From positions 1 through 9,842 of the forward strand of contig JALNVE010000107.1 of the NCBI GenBank assembly GCA_023227695.1: a stretch of 9,842 nucleotides of DNA, in the 5' to 3' direction. Made by a program: the position numbers and the translations under genes. This document shows, in pieces, positions 1 to 7,594 of this stretch (within the stretch, counting starts at the first letter, position 1; every line of letters starts with the position of its first letter). Below the pieces are notes generated by a model that saw only the letters and a program-made list of their open reading frames with translations, did not search any database and had not been told where the DNA came from. Source of the DNA: Paludibacteraceae bacterium (GTDB taxonomy: Bacteria > Bacteroidota > Bacteroidia > Bacteroidales > Paludibacteraceae).

Positions 1-3000
1 TCTCCAAAATTCTCATACAAATCATCCGTTATTTTTACATTCAAGGTGGACAGAACTGGGTTTGGATAGATTTGGACTCCTTCGTTCTCCTCTTCTTCAT
101 CAGCAAGATAATCGTCCAGATCCACTCCCTCAGGACAACCTGAAGCGTTTCTCTCTCGGTATGTCACTGTATTTTCACCATCTATACAGAGACCAAACTT
201 TATCCAAAGATTTCCATCATCCTCCCTACCGTATGATGCATTCGTATTCAAAGACACACATGTAATAGAATCCAAGATTATGGTTGCGTCCTGTCTGTTA
301 TAGGCCAAAGCCAACTTAGAACCAGAAGCTGAGATCTTGAAATCTGCGTGATTAGGACCTCTCCAAATCGCGTTATCTGCATAAATAATCTTATGTTCGC
401 CCGCCTTGATCACTGTTTCATCTCCATAACCATAAGGAAAAATGCTCTTCTTCAATTCGTTCACATCATCGGTCAAGTACATTCCAGCCATATCAATATT
501 TTCCTTACCGAAGTTGTAAATCTCAATCCAGTCAGGATAGTTGCCATATTCATCGGCATTACCAGAATTCTCGTCATTAGATGAGCAAATCTCATTCAAG
601 ACAAGAGTTGGAGTCTGCCATGTTTTACTCAACTCAAATACTGCAACCATATCTATATCTTTAGTCAAAGAAGCCTCCAAAACCTGACCCTTATTAAGAG
701 AGCCACCATAGATTTCAGACAAATTGAATGCAAAAGTCATATCTGCACTTGCAGGTTCGCACTGGTGAACCTCCACTGCAATTACATTTTCGCCCAACAC
801 CAAAAAAGATTTGTTGATGTAGAACTGATCATTTTTATCGTTCACGTAATTATCAGCACCTGTATAGACGTCGTATGTAATTTCACCCTCAGGCATGTTC
901 AAACGTTTCACCTCTTTACCATTCAAATAAACAACAGCACCATCATCATAAACAATGTTTGCCAAAAGAGAATCAACGGTTTCAAGATTGTCAATAGTAA
1001 ACTTTGTACGGTAATAAGAGGTGGTGAAGTGTACATCTGGCTCTTCAGAGTCGACCAACTGAACTTTTGGAGTATACTCTTTACAGTTAATGCCAAACGA
1101 ACCCACACCTTTTTCCCAAGCAGAATCATCGTATACAGCAGCATTCCAAGCTCCCGCAGGCTGATCAGCAGAGAAGTGATAAGTCCAGGTAGTTGTTTGG
1201 TCCAACAAAGGAATGACCTTGGTCGTTTTTGAAATTTCAGAAGAAAGTTTCCACTCCTTAAATGTATATCCAAGCGGAGCCTTAGGTTCCACACGAAGTG
1301 TAAGTCCCGAGAAATAGTAGTTATCATATTCAGGAGAACCCAATGGCTGGTAATTCATGATAATATCAGCATTTGGAATGACCTTGCCCTCTACATCTTG
1401 AATAGAAATTGAAAGATTGATCTTTTCACCTGCCTTATAGAACTCCTTCAAGTTTCTGTATATAACTTCAGGACGTTTTTTCGCGAATGAAAGCATTCCC
1501 TGAGCATCGTTATCCAAATCAGCACCACTTGTTGATGCACAATATTCGCCGCCTGCTCTTTCTGAAATGACACTCCACAAAGAGTCAATCTTAGTTTGAG
1601 TAAAAGTATATTTCAGATGTTGAAGATATTTCGTCAAGAATCTGCCTTTAAACTCTTCATTCTGCATCAAGTGTTTGAAGATAGTGACCATCCAAGGCTC
1701 GCGATTACCCCAATTGGTAACGCCCTCTCCCATTGCGAAGTTAATCATATTCATGTCAACACCCGTATAGTTTGGTCCGCCAGCATCATAAAGACCTAAT
1801 CCGAAGTCGGTATCGTAAACAATCCAACGAAAACGACCATTGTTTTTCTCCCTCCAAATCTTAGTGTTGTTTGAAGGCCAGTCTGTATTTACAATATATT
1901 GTTCGAAGATATGGTAATTGATATACTCATCCATATCAATATATTTGGCTGCATTAGAATAATAGTCTTCAGAAGCTGGATTATTGTTTTCCAACATTTT
2001 CACCAACTCGTCATAAGCATCTTTTGTACCAGAAGAGGCAGTAACTGACTTCTCAGTAATTTCCAACACATCAATCTGTTCCTCATCCAAACCATAATTA
2101 GAATAGACAAAATCTTTGTTTGTACGTTCACGCAAACCCATCAAACCAGCATAAGAACCATTGATATAGTAAGCCACTGGCATATAAGCCTGACAATCCA
2201 AACCTAAAAGAGAAGCTATAGACTGCATGAAACCATCTCTCACACGCAAAGTTTCATATGCGTTACCACCGTTCCTCAATTGAAGGCTTTTATATTTATT
2301 TCCTGTTTTTTCAGGAAAAAAATCATACTCCAACTTGTTTTTTCCTGCCTTCTTCGAAGCATTCATCTTCAAAGATTTGTATTTATACATACGAGAGCAA
2401 CCTCCCATAACAGACACCTCAATTTCCTGAGAGAGGACAGGTTTACCGTCTACGATATATTCAAAATTCACAGGACGAGTCCAATCCTGGTTATAGTTAG
2501 CAGAACCTGACAAGCAAGACTTGTTAGGGTTTGTGGTTCCGTTGGTACCTGTCACATAAATTCCGTATGTGTTGTCGTAGAAGTTAGCACTATCTGTTAC
2601 GATAGATACGATAGGAGCAGAAAATCCATTGCAACTTTTGTGCTTATCATCCAAAAAGATATATGAACCTGTTGCGATCTCACTAGAAAGCATGCTATCT
2701 TTATATGCCTTTGCTCTAATCACCTTATTTTTAGAGATTTTGATCGGTTCTTCATAGAGTTTCCCTTTATCTTTAGTTGGTTCAGAACCATTTGTCGTAT
2801 AATAAATAGTTGCTTTAGAAGTTCCAGAAGAGATAGAAACAGTAACCTCATCAGCTGTCTGAATTCCTGGAGTTACACTTAAAGAGGGTTTGACACATCT
2901 TGAAGTTGTAAAAGAAGCAAAGCCTATTGTATTGTCCTTCTTTGGAGTTGGCTCCATAAAACCCAAAACGTTATTGTAATAACCGTAAGAGAGATGAGGA

Positions 3001-3413
3001 ACCATCTGAGGATAAGTAACAGAACTCAAAACTGTAGCACCTGAACTTATGACTATCGTTCCACCATCCGTATCCAACTTGTATCCAACATGGAAACTTT
3101 GATCTGTTATCTCATCAAAATAGAGGAGAGTATAATCGTCTGCAGGTATCACAGAGCTTTGACTTATTGTCCAAACCCACTTAACGGTACCGTCTTTTTT
3201 CTGATTTTTAATGGTATAGCCTTTCAAATCAAGATCATCTTCACTATCATTATAGATTTCGACCCAACCCACAAAATTATTGTTGCTATTTCTATAAGTA
3301 GATATATTGCAAGGCATTAATTCACTTATTGAAATATTTGCTTCTGCCAACGTTGTCCATGAAAAAGACAAAATTAACAAGAGATACCGCATAATTCGTT
3401 TTCTGCTTTTCAT
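1..3413 (-). CDS. Secreted CotH-kinase-family protein with lamin-tail domains and T9SS tail (3' end beyond window)
   Basis: An uninterrupted minus-strand frame runs from ATG at 3413 to the left edge: 1137 complete codons with no stop, so the C-terminus is missing. The start gives a signal peptide (basic MKSRKR, hydrophobic core, A-E-A near residue 25); an in-frame ATG at 3392 is an alternative but would remove the basic residues. Visible domains: lamin-tail domain about 26-135 (ISELMP, GWVEIYN); chitobiase-like beta domain about 180-250 (TIYYTTNGSEPT at 202-213); CotH kinase-like domain about 260-640, with LQLRNGGN at 377-384, a GLMGLRERTNKDF segment and VYDTDFGLG around 532-540, whose acidic residues are expected near the active site; a jelly-roll-like segment about 740-930 (AWNAAVYDDSAWEKGVGSFG); a second lamin-tail domain from about 936 (LVLNEICSSND, PDWIEIYN); and VQIYPNP at 1113, the opening of a type A T9SS sorting domain. 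In the family, CotH proteins are atypical kinases, first described in spore coats; kinase activity and substrate here are inference. It is divergent from the endoglucanase gene. Confidence 0.9.
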   Translation of the reverse strand, partial: MKSRKRIMRYLLLILSFSWTTLAEANISISELMPCNISTYRNSNNNFVGWVEIYNDSEDDLDLKGYTIKNQKKDGTVKWVWTISQSSVIPADDYTLLYFDEITDQSFHVGYKLDTDGGTIVISSGATVLSSVTYPQMVPHLSYGYYNNVLGFMEPTPKKDNTIGFASFTTSRCVKPSLSVTPGIQTADEVTVSISSGTSKATIYYTTNGSEPTKDKGKLYEEPIKISKNKVIRAKAYKDSMLSSEIATGSYIFLDDKHKSCNGFSAPIVSIVTDSANFYDNTYGIYVTGTNGTTNPNKSCLSGSANYNQDWTRPVNFEYIVDGKPVLSQEIEVSVMGGCSRMYKYKSLKMNASKKAGKNKLEYDFFPEKTGNKYKSLQLRNGGNAYETLRVRDGFMQSIASLLGLDCQAYMPVAYYINGSYAGLMGLRERTNKDFVYSNYGLDEEQIDVLEITEKSVTASSGTKDAYDELVKMLENNNPASEDYYSNAAKYIDMDEYINYHIFEQYIVNTDWPSNNTKIWREKNNGRFRWIVYDTDFGLGLYDAGGPNYTGVDMNMINFAMGEGVTNWGNREPWMVTIFKHLMQNEEFKGRFLTKYLQHLKYTFTQTKIDSLWSVISERAGGEYCASTSGADLDNDAQGMLSFAKKRPEVIYRNLKEFYKAGEKINLSISIQDVEGKVIPNADIIMNYQPLGSPEYDNYYFSGLTLRVEPKAPLGYTFKEWKLSSEISKTTKVIPLLDQTTTWTYHFSADQPAGAWNAAVYDDSAWEKGVGSFGINCKEYTPKVQLVDSEEPDVHFTTSYYRTKFTIDNLETVDSLLANIVYDDGAVVYLNGKEVKRLNMPEGEITYDVYTGADNYVNDKNDQFYINKSFLVLGENVIAVEVHQCEPASADMTFAFNLSEIYGGSLNKGQVLEASLTKDIDMVAVFELSKTWQTPTLVLNEICSSNDENSGNADEYGNYPDWIEIYNFGKENIDMAGMYLTDDVNELKKSIFPYGYGDETVIKAGEHKIIYADNAIWRGPNHADFKISASGSKLALAYNRQDATIILDSITCVSLNTNASYGREDDGNLWIKFGLCIDGENTVTYRERNASGCPEGVDLDDYLADEEEENEGVQIYPNPVLSTLNVKITDDLYENFG

Positions 3414-3434
3414 TTTATTTGAGTTATGTTCTAA

Positions 3435-3480
3435 AATAGGGGTCTACATATGTATAACGCAAGCAATCCCCGTCCCTATT
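3435..3480 (-). promoter_or_regulatory. Possible leader hairpin upstream of the CotH-type gene
   Basis: In minus-strand RNA, AATAGGG (3480-3474) can pair with CCCTATT (3441-3435), a perfect 7-bp stem around a 32-base loop. The loop carries a second G run (GGGG) and the self-complementary TACATATGTA at 3454-3445. The stem ends 21 bases before the start codon, so folding could affect ribosome access. The base pairing is seen; function is inference, and it matches no riboswitch class I recognise. Confidence 0.35.
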
Positions 3481-3481
3481 A

Positions 3482-3511
3482 TTTGACTATTTTAAGTCAA
3501 GCATACATTTA
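3482..3511 (+). promoter_or_regulatory. Candidate promoter for the GH5 gene (distal)
   Basis: On the plus strand TTTG at 3482-3485 is followed after 18 bases by TACATTTA at 3504-3511, a 7 of 8 match to the Bacteroidota -7 box TAnnTTTG. This is the best-spaced pair on this strand, but it would leave a leader of almost 290 bases. A closer but looser alternative is the TACG...TTTTTG stretch around 3719-3730. I cannot tell which, if either, is used. Confidence 0.25.
3483..3500. repeat. Short inverted repeat TTGACT-N6-AGTCAA
   Basis: Perfect 6-bp arms TTGACT (3483-3488) and AGTCAA (3495-3500) flank ATTTTA. The element overlaps the candidate plus-strand promoter spacer and lies between the candidate minus-strand -7 box and the CotH start. 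It could be a dimeric operator or an RNA hairpin in the CotH leader; size alone does not separate this from chance in AT-rich DNA. Confidence 0.35.
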
Positions 3512-3542
3512 CAAAACCATTTTAAAAAAAAATCCTAAAGTG

Positions 3543-3550
3543 CAAATGTA
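3543..3550 (-). promoter_or_regulatory. Candidate -7 box for the CotH-type gene
   Basis: Read on the minus strand this is TACATTTG, an exact match to the Bacteroidota -7 consensus TAnnTTTG. No TTTG -33 element lies at the usual spacing of about 19-20 bases upstream, so the match is half a promoter. If used, transcription would start near 3536 and give a leader of roughly 120 bases that contains both inverted repeats at 3483-3500 and 3435-3480. Confidence 0.4.
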
Positions 3551-3665
3551 TAAAAATATACACTTGGCATGTATTTTTTAAACGAACAAAAAACATACCA
3601 TATAGCCTTTTTTTTGATCATTTTTTCCAATTGCTAATTTTTCACAAAAATACATATCGTTCTAA

Positions 3666-3679
3666 ATCAATAGATTGAT
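3666..3679. repeat. Short inverted repeat ATCAAT-AG-ATTGAT
   Basis: Perfect 6-bp arms separated by two bases, about 130 bp upstream of the GH5 start. The compact spacing resembles a dimeric regulator site more than an RNA hairpin. The function is unknown and the element is short enough to occur by chance. Confidence 0.25.
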
Positions 3680-3805
3680 GAATAAATATGGGTTTTTATT
3701 TTTAATAATAATAAAATTGTACGATTTTTGTGTGATACGTTGAAAATGTTTCCTTTTAAGATTAAGGGACGGAATTAATTTTAATAAAACACACGTGAAA
3801 AACAA

Positions 3806-5719
3806 ATGAGAAAGATTTTTACATTACTTGCAGCAGCATTTACATGTTTGCAGGCTTTCGCATTCAACTACTCAAACGAAAGTGAATGTTCGAACAACAA
3901 GTACGTAGATACTTGGGGAAAGCTTAAACTGGTGGGCAACCAATTGTGTTCTGAATCAGGTGAACCTGTACAACTACGTGGTTGGAGTACTCACGGCCGT
4001 CAATGGAACGGCTCTCTCTACGACAGCAAAGATTTCTTGACCAACCAGAAAAAGACAGGTGCCAACATCGCTAGAATCGCCATGTATGTGGAAGAAGGCG
4101 GCTGGAAGGATCCAGATTGGATTAAGAATTGCATCAGATGGACTGCAGAATTGAACATGTATTGTTTGATAGACTGGCACGTACTTACCCCAGGAACTCC
4201 AACATCTTATTTGAGCAAAGATCCTCAAGGTTTCTTTAAAGACATAGCTCAATTTGCACAGCAAAATGGATATAAACACGTTCTTTACGAACTTTGCAAC
4301 GAACCAAATGAAAACACTGACGGTGACATCTACCGTCCAGCACTTTGGAAGGACATCAAAGATTACTCCAATAAAATTTTGCCTGAGATCAATAATGTAG
4401 ACCCTAATGCTGTTGTCATCATAGGAACTCCACAATGGGACCAAGCACTTGTACATGCAGTTGAGGACCCTATCAAAGGCTACCCTACTCTTAATATCAT
4501 GTACTCATTCCACTCATATGTAGGAAACCAAACACAGTACTTCGGCGAATTGATGACCGCTGCCAAGTTCATTCCTATCTTCGTTACCGAGTGGGGAACA
4601 ACTGAAAACAAAGGACAAAGCATGTACTCTGAAGACAATGCCAAAACATTCCTTAACATCTGTAACGGAAACAACCGTGGCAATGTAACAATCAGTTGGT
4701 GTAACTGGAGCTGGTCAACGGAAGGTGGTATGTCTGGTGGTTTGAGCGGAAACGGATTCAGCCAATCTGGCACATTCATCTGCAATCAACTTCACAAAGG
4801 AGATCAAACACCTACAATGGAGGGTGCAACAACTCCTTATGAACTTCAAAAGATCAGTGACAACGGAGATTCTTTTATCTTAATGGACTTCTACGATAAC
4901 GGAGGTGAAGGTAATGCTTACCATGAATCTGACGACGCACAATGGCAAAAAGACGCTTACGCAAACAATCATTGTAATGCAGGTCTCGGTTCCAGTGACG
5001 CAAGAATGAAACCAGGCTACCATAATAACGACTGTGTAGACGTAAACCGCATTTCAAATGAAACAGACACATGCAACATCGGTTACATTCTTTCAGGTGA
5101 GTGGGTTAAGTTTACTATCGATGTAGAAAAGGCGGGTTACTATGAACTATCTGCTTTCGCTAACGCTCACGATTCTAAGAACAGAATCTCATTCATGGTT
5201 GACAATGAGAACATCATCCGTGATTTGAATGACAAAGAGAACACTGAGGTAAGCGTAATTTACTTGCAACCAAACGGAACTCCTTCAAGCAGTGGTGGCT
5301 ATGGAGATTGGGGCTATTCTAAATTCCGTTCAGACTTCGATGGCAAAAACGGACAGGCAAATTACGGACTTTACTTCAAGAATTCAGGTGTTCAGACACT
5401 ACTTGTCACTTTCATGACAGAGTGTGCAGGTCTTGGCCCTTTAAGACTCTCTGCGGTAAGCACTGTAAGTGTTGATGAAGTTGAGAACGAACTTGCCAAC
5501 TCAACAGTTACTTCAAAAGAAGGTGATATTATCATCAATATGAACAACGCTAAAGATTATAATGCAAAGGTAAACATCTATTCAGCTTCTGGTTTGAACA
5601 TGTACAATGGTGTTCTTAACCAAAACAGCACTACAATCGGTGAATTTGAGGACGGCATTTACTTTGTCACTATCGATATCAACGGTTCTATTGTAAGAGA
5701 AAAAGTGATTGTTTATTAA
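3806..5719 (+). CDS. Secreted GH5 family endoglucanase (GH5_2-like) with CBM6-like module and T9SS sorting tail
   Basis: The 637-residue protein starts with a signal peptide (MRKIF, hydrophobic stretch, cleavage probably after AFA at 17-19). Residues about 35-330 form a GH5 catalytic domain: the N-terminal VQLRGWSTHGRQW strand typical of subfamily 2, DWH at 123-125, NEP at 165-167 with E166 as acid/base, HSY at 236-238, TEWG at 261-264 with E262 as nucleophile, and a WCNWSWS strand near 298-304. Both catalytic glutamates are present, so it should cleave internal beta-1,4-glucosidic bonds of cellulose or mixed-linkage glucan; exact substrate is inference. Residues about 370-555 look like a CBM6-type beta-sandwich (GEWVKFTIDVEKAGYYELSAFAN). 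Residues about 575-637 fit a type A T9SS sorting domain (VNIYSASG, GIYFVTI, ending REKVIVY), so the protein is likely surface-attached or secreted. No susC/susD pair is adjacent. The start has no Shine-Dalgarno, as is normal in this phylum, and the gene ends at its own terminator. Confidence 0.93.
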   Translation: MRKIFTLLAAAFTCLQAFAFNYSNESECSNNKYVDTWGKLKLVGNQLCSESGEPVQLRGWSTHGRQWNGSLYDSKDFLTNQKKTGANIARIAMYVEEGGWKDPDWIKNCIRWTAELNMYCLIDWHVLTPGTPTSYLSKDPQGFFKDIAQFAQQNGYKHVLYELCNEPNENTDGDIYRPALWKDIKDYSNKILPEINNVDPNAVVIIGTPQWDQALVHAVEDPIKGYPTLNIMYSFHSYVGNQTQYFGELMTAAKFIPIFVTEWGTTENKGQSMYSEDNAKTFLNICNGNNRGNVTISWCNWSWSTEGGMSGGLSGNGFSQSGTFICNQLHKGDQTPTMEGATTPYELQKISDNGDSFILMDFYDNGGEGNAYHESDDAQWQKDAYANNHCNAGLGSSDARMKPGYHNNDCVDVNRISNETDTCNIGYILSGEWVKFTIDVEKAGYYELSAFANAHDSKNRISFMVDNENIIRDLNDKENTEVSVIYLQPNGTPSSSGGYGDWGYSKFRSDFDGKNGQANYGLYFKNSGVQTLLVTFMTECAGLGPLRLSAVSTVSVDEVENELANSTVTSKEGDIIINMNNAKDYNAKVNIYSASGLNMYNGVLNQNSTTIGEFEDGIYFVTIDINGSIVREKVIVY

Positions 5720-5741
5720 TCCTAGATAATTAATAAATTCA

Positions 5742-5783
5742 AGAGGTGGGTTTGAGAATTCTCAAATCCGCCTCTTTTTTTTT
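5742..5783 (+). terminator. Intrinsic terminator after the GH5 gene
   Basis: Bases 5742-5775 fold end to end as a 17-pair self-complementary hairpin (AGAGG arm against CCTCT, two G-T wobbles, core TTTGAGAATTCTCAAA), followed by nine T residues at 5775-5783. It lies 22 bases after the TAA stop. It separates the GH5 transcript from the operon downstream. Confidence 0.93.
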
Positions 5784-5827
5784 ATATTTATTCCACCTAA
5801 ATACATTTTTTTTCATAAATTTTTACT

Positions 5828-5835
5828 TATTTTTG
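5828..5835 (+). promoter_or_regulatory. Candidate -7 box for the lipoprotein/barrel operon
   Basis: TATTTTTG matches TAnnTTTG exactly and sits 31 bases before the ATG at 5867, just after the GH5 terminator, where a new promoter is needed. No clear TTTG -33 element is visible; only TTTC or T-rich sequence lies upstream. The leader would be about 25 bases and A/T-rich, as is common for this phylum. AT richness makes chance matches fairly likely. Confidence 0.45.
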
Positions 5836-5866
5836 AAAATAAACATTTATAACTGCTTCTATCATT

Positions 5867-7558
5867 ATGAGAAAATTACATTTTAGTGCATTGGGAGTTG
5901 GTTTACTAAGTTTGGCGTGTCTAAACTCTTGCGTTGACGACAGTTATGACTTAGACAACATGTCTGACGACATTTACATTCCTATAGAACAAGTAGTACC
6001 AATAGGCCATTCGGTCATAAACGCAGGCGATTTGCTTAAAGAAGTTGAGATTGATGGTTTGCATTCTGCCGAAGATGGTTTGATCTATTTCCAATATGAT
6101 ACCATCACAAGGATTGACTTGAATCCTTTCCGCTTCACATTAGACGAACATTCATCTAAGCATTTACTTTCAGAATTGTTGGACGCCGATCGTTTCAACG
6201 AGTACAAAGTTCTTCAATACATCCCGTCTGTTGACTTATCGGCGGTAGCAGAATTACCAATTGTATTTGACGATGAAAGCGGCGAAGGTGAAATCGATAC
6301 GATCGTTATAAATCATGCGGATGTTGACTTTAAGATCAATTCAAACATACCAGGAATAACAGACAAGATGATGTTAATAGTCGACACAAGAGATTATCCT
6401 GGTTGTGACTACACTTGGGACAATGTTCATAAGAAAGGTACGGTCACTTTCAACAACTCAAAATTAGACTTGACGAAATCACAGACAATCCCATTCAAAT
6501 GTACAATCAAAATAACAGACAATGTACCATTTGAGCTTCAAGAGGATTCATATATAGAGATCGTTACAAACCTTAACTGGATGAGATACGACAGAATCTG
6601 TGGATTTATGAAAGCAAAAGAGACTCAGATAGAAACCAATAGCTTGAGCATTGACCTATTCAACGAAGAGGACATGAGCTACAACATAAAATTCACCGAT
6701 CCTCATTTGCGTATCAACATCACATCGAACGCAGGTGTTCCGATCGATGCATCCATAGAAGAACTGAAAGCAAGAAAGATAGATGGCTCTTCTGTCGATG
6801 GTCTCTTTAACGGAAACAAAAAATACCCTCTTCATTTAAGCGCATCAAATGTAGTTGGAAAAGAGGTTCTCGCTTTGAAAGAGGAGTTTGACGCTCAAAA
6901 CTGCAATGTAGCTGATCTTCTCAACAGTTCTCCTGACACTCTGGACGTCACAAACGGATTTCTCATAAACGGTTCCAAGTTGTCTGCAGATCAGAAACCA
7001 TATTTCATTCTTGATTCCACCTACGTTAATTTAGGTCTCACTGCCTATATCCCCTTCTGGTTGAATAAAGGAAGCAACATCATCCAAAGAGACACATTAG
7101 ACGAAGAGTTATTTGATGCATTAGTCGATTATGAGGAAAGCGATTTCGAGGTTGACAGTGCTATCATATATTTAGAGGTTAACAACAAAATGCCACTTAA
7201 GGTCAATGTCGTTGCCACCTTCTTGGAAGACGATTCTCTTGCATCCAACTACGCAGATTCCATCTATGTTTATAAAGAGATCAAAAATCCTAAGTTAAGA
7301 AAAACCATTGATGTGAAAGCAGCGCCAGTTCTTCCGCAAACCCACAAGGTTTATGCACCGCAAAGCTCGAGAGTTGCCATATATGCAGACAAATCTATGG
7401 TTAAAGATTTGAAACGGACGAAGAAGATTCTGTTAACCTACACAATAGATGTACCTGACAGTTCCGAATCTGTTATTCTTAACACCTACAACACGATTGA
7501 AGCAAAAGGTTACGTGTCCATAAAAGGAGCTGTCGATACAGAAAAAGACAACAAATAA
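5867..7558 (+). CDS. Uncharacterised acidic-leader lipoprotein
   Basis: The 563-residue protein begins with a lipoprotein signal: MRK, a hydrophobic stretch, then lipobox L19-N-S-C22. The residues after the cysteine, VDDSYDLD, are acidic, as in the export signals that direct Bacteroidota lipoproteins to the cell surface, so surface exposure is plausible but unproven. I do not recognise a named family. The rest lacks transmembrane segments and reads as successive beta-strand-rich modules. A segment near 278-295 (DPHLRINITSNAGVPID) resembles the N-x-GVP strand pattern seen in other Bacteroidota envelope lipoproteins of unknown function. The central part has acidic loops such as DYEESDFEVD, and the C-terminus is charged. 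No catalytic motif is visible. The barrel gene starts 36 bp downstream with no terminator between, so the two are probably one operon and may form an outer-membrane complex; this is inferred from context. Confidence 0.85.
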   Translation: MRKLHFSALGVGLLSLACLNSCVDDSYDLDNMSDDIYIPIEQVVPIGHSVINAGDLLKEVEIDGLHSAEDGLIYFQYDTITRIDLNPFRFTLDEHSSKHLLSELLDADRFNEYKVLQYIPSVDLSAVAELPIVFDDESGEGEIDTIVINHADVDFKINSNIPGITDKMMLIVDTRDYPGCDYTWDNVHKKGTVTFNNSKLDLTKSQTIPFKCTIKITDNVPFELQEDSYIEIVTNLNWMRYDRICGFMKAKETQIETNSLSIDLFNEEDMSYNIKFTDPHLRINITSNAGVPIDASIEELKARKIDGSSVDGLFNGNKKYPLHLSASNVVGKEVLALKEEFDAQNCNVADLLNSSPDTLDVTNGFLINGSKLSADQKPYFILDSTYVNLGLTAYIPFWLNKGSNIIQRDTLDEELFDALVDYEESDFEVDSAIIYLEVNNKMPLKVNVVATFLEDDSLASNYADSIYVYKEIKNPKLRKTIDVKAAPVLPQTHKVYAPQSSRVAIYADKSMVKDLKRTKKILLTYTIDVPDSSESVILNTYNTIEAKGYVSIKGAVDTEKDNK

Positions 7559-7594
7559 CATCATCTCTTAGCAACTGGATTAATATTGACCAAA

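Larger units (their letters stand above)
3414..3805. other. Divergent intergenic regulatory region, no gene
   Basis: This 392-bp AT-rich stretch separates the starts of the CotH-type gene (leftward) and the GH5 gene (rightward), so promoters for both must lie here or be absent. I see no credible coding frame. It contains homopolymeric A and T tracts, three short inverted repeats (3435-3480, 3483-3500, 3666-3679), a TACATATGTA palindrome at 3445-3454, promoter-like boxes facing both ways, and the 8-mer AGGGACGG once in each leader orientation (3470-3477 minus, 3765-3772 plus). A regulatory role is inferred from position. Confidence 0.7.

Noticed and set aside
765..1232. 155-codon plus-strand frame
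   Set aside because: It lies opposite the CotH-type coding sequence, has no recognisable domain, and its residue composition looks like antisense translation.
3483..3511. TTGACT with CATTTA at 17-base spacing as a sigma70-type promoter
   Set aside because: The primary sigma factor of Bacteroidota does not use the TTGACA/TATAAT consensus, and the -10 match is poor; the TTTG/TAnnTTTG reading is more relevant.
7586..7594. TTG start three codons upstream for the barrel protein
   Set aside because: ATG at 7595 is directly followed by a typical signal peptide; the TTG extension adds only three residues and has no supporting signal.
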